The notes under the pieces were generated by a model. The model searched no databases and had not been told where the DNA came from. It worked only from the letters and a program-made list of their open reading frames with translations. From Platerodrilus igneus (Eukaryota > Arthropoda > Insecta > Coleoptera > Lycidae): a DNA stretch of 64,000 bases. Positions within the stretch are counted from its first letter, which is position 1. Each line of letters begins with the position of its first letter. The stretch is taken from contig JARFIW010001670.1 in the NCBI GenBank assembly GCA_036346225.1, positions 5,332,001-5,396,000 on the forward strand, read 5' to 3'. The translations under genes and the position numbers were made by a program. Of this stretch, positions 41,815 through 52,253 are shown one piece after another.

Positions 41815-43830
41815 AATGTTACAACCACTATTCCCTATAGTCAAGGGAAATTAAGAAATATCTCGAAAAAGCGAGGGACGCAGTTTGAATGTATATTACG
41901 TGAATGTAAGCCATTAGAATGAAGTGTAATACGAATCCAACCAAATCATTTCATTATTAATATTTTTACGCAATCCCCAAAGGTGTGAAAATTCGATGAT
42001 TGACTGAAATCTATAATATTTAGAGAAAAAGTTTCAAATGAAAAGTGTAGGCCTTGAAACGGCTTACGAAAAAAGTCGTTATATAGTTTAAAATTGGTTA
42101 CGTTGTTTACTGGCAAATAAAGTTCAAAAGTGCCTAAAATGCCACTTTTTTAAATCTGGAAAGTATACTTCTAAGGGCTCTCGTAAGTTGCCATTAAAAT
42201 TTCATTGAAAACTGTCTAGTAGTTTTGTTAATAATTCATTTGGTTTTTCTCATTGAAATTTCTACCGAATTGGCCGAGTGAAAGATTAAATAAATTAAGG
42301 AAATTTACGCAGAAAACGTCTTATGTATAACGTACTGTTATGTGAAAAGTGAATTTCTACAGTTAAATTGCAAAAAACGGCTTTAAAGAGAAGCCTTGTT
42401 TTTCGCTATAAACAAATGAGAGCGTAACCTTCTGTAATATTATTTGTTGTATCGAATCTGGACAAAAGAGATTCGAAAGCTGCTTATTATAATGCAACAT
42501 TCTCAATTAATGCAAATCACTGTCCCGATATACTTAAATATAAAGTATTAAATAAGGTAAAATTAGTTTCTCGAAATTAAATACAGAAAATAGTTATTAA
42601 GAGCTGGAATTTCCTATCGAGTGTGCTAATTCGCATGATTATTGCTGATTTCAATCTTGTTCTATTAAATTAATTTTAATTTCAGATGTACATGAAATTA
42701 TGGTAAGAATGAATGTGAAAAACTAGTTATTTATATAAAAAATTTGTTTATATATAAATAATGTTAAATATCAAATGTAAGAAATAAATTTTTAAAATTT
42801 TCAATACATTTGAAGTCAGCAGTAAAAAGTACCCCAATTAAAAAAATCATCTCAATTTGTCAATTTGTTGCTGATATATTTAAAGTTGCAGCGATTTGTC
42901 GCGAGAGCTCATAATCTGGTAACGCTCGAACAAGACGTGGGGGTACCCCCACTCTACCGCCGCCCGGCGCCATATCAAAAGCTGCCGTCTCTTTGCACAA
43001 AACCTTCACTAATAAAAAATGATTGTACAAAAGCGTTGATTTTCGAACAAATAGTTTACCTCGTTCGTTCCAACATATTTAAAATTCAATAAAAAATGTT
43101 AACCACTATCGGAGCGAGAATATCTTGAAAATAAAAAATTATTTTCTCGTACGCCCTTAAGGCAAAGAATTTTTTTCGGAAAAGCTTCAGGAGAAAAGCA
43201 GATTTCGAATGGTTTTTATCCGAATTCGATAAAGTAAATATTACAAAAGGTACGCTTATTTGTTTATAGCGAAACACGCCTTCACTTTAGAGCCGTTTTT
43301 TGCAACTTAATTGTAAAAATTCACTTTTCCCATAACAGTACATTATAGTTTAACTCTGTCTGAGTAATTTCCTTTAATTTATTTATACTTTCATTCCGCC
43401 AATTCTGTAGAACTTCAAGCGAGAAGATTTTTTAAGTAAACGAATTATTATTATTAAATATTTTTCAATGAAATTTTAATGGTAACTTAAGAGCCCTTTC
43501 CAAGCAAGTTGAGCTCAATGTTTAAACTATAGCAGATTTTAACCAATTTTAGACTATGACCAATCATTTTGAGGTCTTTTCAGAGCATATACTTTTCATT
43601 TGAAACATTTCGTTAATTATCGAAAAATATGTTTTTCACACTTTTGGCGTTTGTTTAAAAAAAATAATGAAATGCTTTGGTTGGATTCGTATTATACTTC
43701 AATCATTCTAATGGCTTACACTAACATAATATTCACTCAAACTGCGTCCTTCATTTTTTTCAAAAAATGCATGGGTTGATTTTAATTTCCCTCGGCTACT
43801 ATTGTAGGCAGAAACCAGAGTTGTACCATA
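41815..43830. mobile_element. Long-TIR element (about 2.0 kb, arms about 600 bp)
   Basis: The left arm reads AAGGGAAATTAA, GGGACGCAGTTTGA, TAAGCCATTAGAATGA, ACGAATCCAACCAAA, TTTCAAATGAAAAGT, GTTTTTCGCTATAAACAAAT and a GATTCGAAA-type block (41845-42480). The reverse complements occur in mirrored order at 43200-43790. Arms are diverged, with small indels. The unique centre (about 42490-43190) has a GC-rich patch CGCCGCCCGGCGCCATATC near 42958 but no gene. The outer ends near TTACAAC are approximate. Confidence 0.72.
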
Positions 43831-44288
43831 AGGCACGAGCACTTACAAACCACCACAATTTTGAAAATAAACAAAATTGTCTTTAATTTTGTCATTAGTA
43901 TTAAACTACAATTAGAAAGTGATGAATAAAAGCACATATATAAAATTACTGATTTATATAGCTATTTATGCACCAAGTGTGTTGTTAAGAGGATAACGCC
44001 CGGATGGCCACTCATCCAGCCCGAGGGTCTATGGCCCGAGGGATGGATTGAGTCGCCCGATGAGCATTATCATCTAGTAACACACGTGGTGCGTACAAGA
44101 TTTTATATTTCAACTCATATATAAAATAAAAAATAGGTGATAGGTAAGTTTTCTATTTTAGAATTTACCTCGGATTTTACTATATAACTATTAAATACAC
44201 CCACATCATGTTCCATGATGACAATAAACAGTTTGACGTTCCTATGTTTTGGACATTTGTCACATTGATCTAATATTAATAGTGCAAA

Positions 44289-44390
44289 ATGGCTGATCAA
44301 GAGGTGCCGGCAATAATTACAAAGCAATCTATAAAATCAACTGAAAATTTGCTACCCATTAAATCTAAACATAGCTATGAGAAAGCTTAA
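44289..44390 (+). CDS. Short ORF, Crypton-like N-terminus, unit 1 (33 aa)
   Basis: Reads MADQEVPAIITKQSIKSTEN, then LLPIKSKHSYEKA and a stop. This resembles the N-terminal leader of Crypton-type tyrosine recombinase ORFs (a LLP-KS--SYEKAY-FMDW pattern), cut off before the core-binding domain. Too short to act as a recombinase. Translation is unproven. Confidence 0.4.
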   Translation: MADQEVPAIITKQSIKSTENLLPIKSKHSYEKA

Positions 44391-44410
44391 TTAACACACT
44401 TGGTGCATAA

Positions 44411-44530
44411 ATGGCTGATCAAGAGGTGCCGGCAATAATTACAAAGCAATCTCTAAAAGCAACTGAAAATTTGCTACCCATTAAATCTAAACAAAGCCAT
44501 GAAAAGCTTAATAACACACTCGGTGCATAA
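44411..44530 (+). CDS. Short ORF, Crypton-like N-terminus, unit 2 (39 aa)
   Basis: The tandem copy, starting exactly 122 bp after the first. It shares MADQEVPAIITKQS and ENLLPIKSK but diverges at the end by a small deletion and reads into the terminal repeat (EKLNNTLGA, stop). Differences from unit 1 (SLKAT for SIKST, QSHE for HSYE) show the duplication is not brand new. Confidence 0.4.
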   Translation: MADQEVPAIITKQSLKATENLLPIKSKQSHEKLNNTLGA

Positions 44531-44532
44531 AT

Positions 44533-44839
44533 TGCTAAAAAATTTATTTGTTTCTGAGGGCATAATGGGCGGGCATTATGAAACCATTACGCCCCGGTTG
44601 TTATGGATATGTTTACATATCTCGTATCCTACGTGTTATGACTAAATTACGAGGTGAAATATAAAATAATATATGCTTGGTATATTGTTGCCTTACTCTA
44701 ACTAGGTCTTCGTTTCTACACTTGATAACGTAAAGAATTCTTATAGTAATGTAAACTCTTAAAATTATAATTATATACTGTAATAAATAATTGCTAAAAT
44801 CATCTTGAGACTGATGTGATCGTGAATTTTTAGCAAGTT
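44533..44839. other. Spacer with a small GC-rich hairpin
   Basis: Contains the palindromic GCATAATGGGCGGGCATTAT and CATTACGCCCCGG (44560-44600), possibly still part of the neighbouring TIR element. No gene. Confidence 0.35.
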
Positions 44840-47554
44840 AAATGCGTCAATCACTTTTGCTAAACGCATACAATATCAACTGGTTGACAGTCTACCACAA
44901 CTTCCGCGGCATACGTTCTCAGCAATACGACATAGTTTTATAACATCTAATGATACTTTACATAACCCTCCACGGTTCTTTGTTTACTGCAGCAGTAACT
45001 TTGATTCGATAGAATGTAATAAATCGCAGCAATCGGAGCAACAATATTTTTGGCCATCCTTCTAATATATTCAACAACGTCGTTCACATACTATGATATA
45101 CATATTTTCGGTGTAAATAAAACTATCGGTTGCCCATGTGGTAATACCTTTAGTAATTAAGGCATGTGTATTTCGTGTACTTGAACTGGAAACGGTTAAA
45201 ATACTGGTAAAATTTTAAGCGACACAATTAGACAGTTCTGCAGACGCGACTTCGTTATGTATTAAAAGTCTTTTGTACTCTCCTTCAAGTTGCTCTGCTA
45301 TAGGATTATTATTAAAGTCACTTCTTGCTCTGATTGCGGAGAAAAACATTTCTAGGTGATCTCGACTTAATTTATATGTAAGAAAAAACCGAGCTATTCT
45401 GTTGTTTTTTTTGATAATTTCATCAAAGAAATTGATTACATTCTACATAAATAATCAATCTTACAAATCCAGTCTTTCGTCTTGTATGCAGAATATTTGT
45501 TTCATCAAGAATTGTTAGAGAAGATAAATAGAACATGGTTTTATTTAGGAGACGCTTTGCTCATTATCTAATGAAATTGGTTTATTCCAAATATATTATG
45601 ATAGACGTTTCTAAAATTGAGTACGTCAAACACATCATTTAAAATTCTACAAAAATTTGCTACGTGTTTGGAATTTCTGAAGTCTCTTAGAACAAGATCA
45701 TTATCAACATAGTATAGTGCATCGGCCACGCTATTACTAAAACTTCAATAGCCAAATTTACCATCATAATTTCTTTTCTGCAATTTAAATGCTTCCGTCT
45801 GAACTTGTTTTCTGCGTGCAAGCGAGCTATTCATGAAAATTTGCGATGTTTTCAAAGTACTTCCAGTTAATAATACCACCTTGTGTCATCACGAAAACAT
45901 TTCCAGTTGCTCAGAGTATTGCATATTGGTTTTATCATGTGGCTTGCATCAAGAAACACGAAATTCTTAGCGCGCATCGGATGAGCAAACCATGGTTCTA
46001 ATTTAGGTATTTTAGTTTGGCACCCAATGCACTAGCTGCCGCGAAATTAAAAACTATTTTAAAAAGAGACAGTAATTATCTGGTCCAATTATTCATTCCA
46101 GTTTCATATAAAGAAACTAATGAAGTTGTTGTCCCATCCACAGTTAGTGACACAATTTTCGCGTCACAGCCGTGCACAATTCTTAAACAGTCGCGAATTA
46201 GGTTCACCCCTTTTTGCAGCAGAAAGACCGTCAAACAAAAGTCTGCCACTGCTTGCTTGGCCTCGGGCAATGAATCACTTTTAATGTGAGTTTCAAGATC
46301 AACATATTTTTCATAACATTTTTTCATTCCAATTAACATGCTCTTATACTCATTTCCCCTAAAATCAACATATTGTTTTGCACTTGTAACTCACCACTAT
46401 ACGTCTAATCGCACGAAGGGATTCACCAGTAAAAGCAGGTATTCCATCTACCTAGGTTAGCTGTTCTCTAAGAGTACGTGGGTGAGGTATGCATTTCCCA
46501 AAAGCTTTTCTTGCGTAATTGTACGCAGCATTAAAATAAAAATTCAAAGTTACCTGAAACAAAGAAGCTCAAGCAGAAATGTTTTTGCCTAGGTCATTTG
46601 AAGTTGTCTTACTATAATTTCTTTTTGGTGTTTTGGGATGCTTTCCTGCGAAAGAAAAACCACCATTACATATTATTATGAAAAGTAAAGAATTTACTTC
46701 TAACAATTTTAAGCAGTTGTTAGAAATCTTTTATGTTTGTTTTAAATCAGTCTTGTTTTATGAAGCAAATATATAATTTTCTTATTTTTCAGCCCGTCAC
46801 ATCAAATTAGCTTTTTTAGGACTGGACAAATCTTCCTCTTTAAAATATGCAAACGAATATTTTTTGCAGAACATGAACGAAAGTGAATCTTACCAAATTT
46901 AAGTTTTAAGATTAAATTAAAACAATATCAGAGACTTGAATGTCTCTGCATAATATACGCATACATGTCTTTATGTCAAGCATTCGGATAGTATAATATT
47001 TATATTGATTTTAATCAGAATCAATGATCTTTGTGATTACTACTAACCTTTTAGGAATTACTTGGTAAGCTGCAGGCAATCCTATATCTTGAGATGTATT
47101 TCTACAAAAATATATACATACATATTTTCTCATTAATCAAAAACACGGCCTTTCACTTACGGTGTCTCGTTGAGTAAAAATTCCATTTTGAAAGAGCACT
47201 CCAATTAGTTATCGTGGCACTTTCCCTTTTGTCAAATGTTTGGGAAATCAAAAATGCCGGGAATTACATTTTTGTACAATTTTCTTTTCCCCATCAATAT
47301 TAATAAATCGATTTGAAGAAAATACTTACTACATACGACGGTCTGTCTCGAAGGTATAAAATTTTGCGATTTCCTTGCTAATGTCCATAGTTTTCGCAGG
47401 TCGGTATCAATGGACTACTTTAAATTTACGAGCGATGCGGTTGCATCATACAAATGACAATAGTAATGTAGTATTATACTTACTGATGGGAGGAAACTGA
47501 AAATTCGGTTGTTGCCCGTTCTGTGCAACCATAAGCACAACACGACCGTGCCAT
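44840..47554 (-). pseudogene. THAP-domain P-element-like transposase (THAP9-like), degraded
   Basis: Read on the minus strand from 47554: MARSCCAYGC starts a THAP zinc finger, its first exon ending at a GTAAGT donor (47483). DLRKLWTLARKSQNFIPSRQ and VIPGIFDFPN continue the THAP domain (about 47420-47230). RKAFGKCIPHPRTLREQL and a VDGIPAFTGESL segment (about 46520-46430) precede the RNase-H-like core: YVDLETHIKSDSLPEAKQA, NLIRDCLRIVHG and VSLTVDGTTTSL, the Asp being a likely catalytic residue (46339-46076). Later pieces (GGIINWKYFENI, LTILDETNILHTRRKTGFV, a SRDHLEMFFSAIRAR-type segment) run to about 45230, and a C-terminal zone with VEGYVKYH to about 44850. Every block has stops or frameshifts. 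Confidence 0.72.
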
Positions 47555-48094
47555 CTTTCTGAATAATATTATAGTACTAACACCAGCAAACCAATCTCAA
47601 AAATTTATTTCATAAAAATACATTCAGTTAACTCTTGTGCGCTTTAAAACTGATTGCAGATTGCAAGTGCAGCATAGTAATCTCGTTGTTTAAAAGATGT
47701 GGTATTGTATAGATTAACTGACCAGAAACACGATGTAATTGTTTCTGCAACCAATCCACCAAAATACTTGTCAGAACATAATTCATTGGTACGCGGGCGC
47801 AATATGCTAGATATAAAAATTGAATGAGTAAAAAAATAATTTAAAACGGATAAAATTCATGTTGATCCCTGTATCTTTCGATTTCATATATAATAATATA
47901 CATATAAACATCCATAACTCTACACTTTAGAACGAATCACATTTCAGAATTTATCTTTAATCAACACTTTCACAACCAATGCGTTAACTATTGTCCTTTA
48001 ATAAGAGTGCTGTGCAATTATGACGCGACACATCATAGCCCATTGGTTCTATCAAAGTTGTTTACGATATTTACTGAATTGTTTGTCATGTTAT
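47555..48094. other. Spacer between the THAP and Crypton remnants
   Basis: No gene recognised. It probably includes decayed flanks of both transposons. Confidence 0.35.
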
Positions 48095-48960
48095 TGTAAT
48101 ATTATAGATTCTGATAGTGAACCAGAGATATTTATCCCTCCTGATGTTACAGAAGAGGCATTTATGGACTGGCGAGTAGAAAGCATACAACATCTTCTCA
48201 GAAAACGTTATAATTGCATATTTTGGAGAATTTCCTGGTAAAAATAAATCGTCTTAATTGTGGGGTATTTACTTGATGTTAAGAAGCCCCCTCATGATAA
48301 ATAATAATATTTGTATAGAAACCTATTCAAAATTGAGAGCATTTTTGAAACCAAAATCAGGATATCAAGCAAAAAGTCAAATCAAATTAATAAATTCGTA
48401 AATCAAGCACATAATGATATTTATTTAGCAACTATATAATAATTAAAACACAATGTGTACAGTATTTAAAAAAATATGTTTTAAAGGTTGCTCTTATCTT
48501 GGGAATAATAGGAGCTTGCATAATATGAAAATTCAATATATCCAAGATCTCGGATCAGCTCTGTTGATAAAAGTTCCAAATACTAAAACAAAAATAAGCC
48601 ATCAATTTACAATAACAGAACAATTTTGTAATATTTGCATGAAATATATTAATGTACCACCTAATATAGAGCTAGATTCATTTTTTAAATTACCAAAAAG
48701 TTAAAAATCAGAGCCCAAAAATTGGTATAAATAAGTTTTCCGCATTGGATAAACAAATTGCAACTTTTATAAAATTGCCAAATTCTGACATTCTTTTAGA
48801 AGATCGTAAGTCACGCTTCTTGTTGACGCCGGAGAAGATATCACCACTCTAAAGAGACATGATCGTTTGCGATCTGTTTCGGTGGCAGAGAAATATATAG
48901 ACGAGTCGATGCGAAATAAAATGGACACAGCAAAAAAAATACACAATCAGTGACTCAGAA
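48095..48960 (+). pseudogene. Crypton-type tyrosine recombinase, degraded
   Basis: An exon-like start after TTATAG (48105) encodes DSDSEPEIFIPPDVTEEAF. A KLRAFLKPKSGYQAKSQI segment (about 48330-48380) fits the core-binding domain. The open frame at 48453-48704 has LGSALLIKVPNTKTKISHQF and KYINVPPNIELDSFF. Then LLVDAGEDITTLKRHD and VSVAEKYIDESMRNKMDTA (48818-48945) give the end of the catalytic domain, the Tyr of YIDES being the expected nucleophile. The HSFRRTSA-type box holding the catalytic His/Arg is missing or scrambled near 48805. Cryptons integrate by a tyrosine recombinase rather than a DDE enzyme. Stops and frameshifts make this a pseudogene. Confidence 0.7.
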
Positions 48961-49133
48961 CACGTTCTGTAAACTACATAAAAATACCTCACAAAATGCA
49001 ATCAATCTTCAAAACAGTCCTTGTTCTGTTCCATCTATATCTTTTATCAGTTGTTCAAATATAACAATTAATTTTAATCAGTAACAAAAACATGATTAGT
49101 TTAATAAAAACGTTTCCAGCTTTAACTTGTATA

Positions 49134-49135
<2 letters not shown>

Positions 49136-49180
<45 letters not shown>
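49136..49180. repeat. (TA)n microsatellite
   Basis: A 45-bp AT tract touching the left end of repeat copy B at 49181. Confidence 0.95.
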
Positions 49181-49182
<2 letters not shown>

Positions 49183-51117
49183 ATATGATAACGCCGTACT
49201 CGGTGTCAATGGCGTTTTCTACTACAACTCTACCTCTCTGTGTTTTCCTACTTAAATTTTAAATCTCACTAATTTTACTTATTATGCCACGGCTAGCTTT
49301 TATTATTCTACACAGAGTGCACAACGTTACGAAGATCAATTTTTTTTCTTCTTCACCCCTTTCTGATTACCTCTTTGTTTGAATTATAAAATGAAGTCAA
49401 TTAATTCCATATAATGAAGAGAAATATTATGTATAAGTTTTGAAATTATTAAAATACATCCTACAATCAATCAATATTATGTCTTATTTATCCTAAAATA
49501 CATATGCTTTGCAATCAATCTAAAGTCACCAAAAACTACTCTTTTTATTAAAGAAACCTCGAACGTTCCAGATATCTTCCTAATATTACGTACTTTTAAC
49601 GTATGCAAAGTTTGTTGCTGACTTTGTTACACTTTTATAAATTAAGTAAATTCAATAATGAAATTTAAAAATAGAAAAAAAATATCTTAAAACTAATAAG
49701 ATCTGACCTGTTCTGTTTGCTTAATCGAACCCCTTGGTTTCCATAAATTGCTTCTTTATTTTCTCGCAACTCAAAATTATTCCAAAATCGTCGACGCTGC
49801 TTTGAAGTATTACATTAATCCATTTAAAACATCCCCATATTCGAATTATACATACATTTGACATATTATACCATCAATTAGAATTTTCCATGCATTTAAA
49901 GTATTATACCATCCATTAGGATTTATTAGGAACCAATTCGGAATTATTATCATCAACACATTTGAATTATTAACAACACTTGCGAATCAGGATTATACAC
50001 CCATTTGGAATTATTATATCTATCCACTAGAATTAGGATTATACACCCATTTGGAATTATTATATCTATCCACTCGGATTTATTATACACACATTTGGAA
50101 TTGAGATTATACACCCATTTGGAATTGGGATTATATACCCATTTGGAGCCCTATTATTATATTATTAGTTTAAATAAATTACCCCAAATTCTACTCACGT
50201 TAATCGGCAAAATAAACTTTCATATTTGTAGCACTTACTTGTCACTATCTATTTTCACTATTATCTTTTTAAATATTAAATTACGCGTGACTTTTAGGTT
50301 CAGAGTATCGCAGCTTGGCCTTCTTGAGTTAAAACTGAGCTCTGTTATCATTCTCGCTGTTAATATAGGCTCAACTCACTTGTATGTGGGTTGGGTTTAC
50401 ACCAAGTCCGTCGCTTATCTTAACCAATAAGGTCTTTGCATTTCCTGCACTTGAAGTGGTTTTCTGATGTAATATATTCGTTTCCTATGTAATGGTTGTT
50501 TGCTACAGATGCCTCGTTATTTAAACCATACGTTGTTTGTTTAGATATCGCGTTTTCCATATTATACAAAAATACATGATGTAATTTCAATTTCGGTTTT
50601 CATGTATATTTGTTTATTTACGCATGTTTAATTACATTTTCTTATCAAAAATGTTGATTGTTTTTACGCACCTACACAAAACTTTTTTAAGTTTTATCTC
50701 TTATCTCCGTATTATATTATGACTAATTAGAACCCTTTCTTATGCGTGTTTAATTACCTGTACAATCCTTTCCTCTAAATACGCGTGCTTTTTACTGAAA
50801 GATATGGTTATTTGCATTACTTAAAATTATTAAAGCTCTATATACCGAGTGTTAAATACTTGTAATTTACCTAATGTATGAATTACCTATTTTTATGCTA
50901 AATATGCGTCCTATGTGTTATAAGATGTGTTCATTTGCGTCGCTTAAAACTAATTATGCTCTATATACAGGGTGTTAAATGCTTACTATTTACCTAATAT
51001 AAAAATTATTAAATTTTCTACTAAATAAATGCAGTTTTCTGCTTTCTATCGTAATTTATAGTTTCTGCATGACCCTTGCTATATAATACACCCTTAAACA
51101 ACCCCTTATCACAGTAA
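49181..51117 (+). repeat. (TA)n-bounded interspersed repeat, copy B
   Basis: Same family as 6701-8409, about 230 bp longer. Much of the difference is a local expansion of ATTTGGAATTATTATATCTA-like units at about 49860-50150, which also creates the repeated LYTHLE reading in the frame at 50005-50430. Left and right ends both abut TA tracts (49136-49180 and 51118-51129). No gene. Confidence 0.78.
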
Positions 51118-51129
51118 TATATATATATA

Positions 51130-51569
51130 ATTTATTTTCTGTAAATAAATATGAAAAATGTACAAAATGGCTATTATTCACCCGATGTTTTACAACACTC
51201 ACTTTCGGCTCATGTCGCATAACATTCTCGTGAATAATAGCCACCATTACATACTCATTGAACAATATACTATTATTTTATTTATTAAACGACTTTTCAA
51301 TGAAACAGTTTGTTATATTCATTAAAAGTGAATGTATTCAATTTTCTTACTTTACTTAAATGTATGTTGGCATTATATAAAATACCCATAAACTTTATTG
51401 AAAATCTATGGAACCTTCAAAATATAATTTGCGAATGTTTTTATATTGTACGTTACCTTAAACTAACAGGCATTGTATATATACTGTCGAGGTTTTGCAC
51501 TTTGCCGGTAGCGTATACACCAAATACATTCATATATCACATTTCAAATTTCGCAGTTTGTTTCTGAAT
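51130..51569. other. AT-rich spacer, nothing recognised
   Basis: Includes an inverted pair around 51160-51250 (ATGGCTATTATTCACCCGA against TCGTGAATAATAGCCACCAT), a small hairpin. No gene. Confidence 0.4.
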
Positions 51570-52253
51570 GCGCTAGTGATTATGCTACAGCACGTAACTC
51601 TTCCACCCCTACTTTAAGGGTAATAGCAACCCCACATGAATAGCATAGAAATGAGTATTTACAAAATTCAGAAAACTTATAAACGTATTATAAGTGGCAG
51701 TGTGCCGATGCAACCCATGTCTACCCAATAAAAACATAGCTGCTAAACGGACTGACAGAATATTTTAGAAGTCCACGTGCAATTTCTAATTGTCTAGAAC
51801 AATATCATCTATCAGCAAGGTGCCATTATTGAGGGTAGTTGCAACCCCTATACTAAAAATGATTACATTGGGTGGTAGGGAAGCTCTACGTGTGTTATCA
51901 AGAGTAGTTGGAAAGTGTTTGGTTCAGGTGGACAGTTTGCGTTGAGTTTTTAACTACCTATCTGTAATATATACCCCCCATTAAATGTAGCGTTGCACGG
52001 GTATTATATGCGGCGATTATCATCATCAACGCGATTGTTGTTGTGTTTTGAACTGACTAGTTATTATTCAATAAAGGCATTAACCCTGATATGTGTACAT
52101 CTGTGTGTACATTCGGTAAGTACATCACAAAATTAACTGGCGACGAGATACAGGAAACATTGTTTTATATTATCCATATGTACACTGCAACTGCAGAGTA
52201 CTTAGTAAATTATTAATTGGCATCAAATGTTTAATAATCAATACGTGCTAATC
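51570..52253 (+). repeat. Probable 5' LTR and leader of a Ty3/gypsy element
   Basis: A polyadenylation signal AATAAA (52070-52075) is followed by TTAACTGGCGACGAGAT. The TGGCGAC at 52138 has the form of a primer-binding site next to an LTR end. The gag reading frame starts downstream at 52254. The LTR start was not fixed and no matching 3' LTR was found, so the limits are approximate. Confidence 0.5.

Larger units (their letters stand above)
43964..44532. mobile_element. TIR element with a tandemly duplicated right end
   Basis: Left terminus ATTTATGCACCAAGTGTGTT at 43964. Its reverse complement occurs twice on the right, ending at 44412 and 44532, because a 122-bp segment is tandemly duplicated. 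The left part is CpG-rich (GGATAACGCCCGGATGG). Each duplicated unit begins with a short ORF. This may be the 5' region of a Crypton-like element. Confidence 0.6.

Noticed and set aside
50005..50430. 141-codon frame with repeated LYTHLE-like segments
   Set aside because: Arises from a local expansion of ATTTGGAATTATTAT-type units in repeat copy B; absent from copy A.
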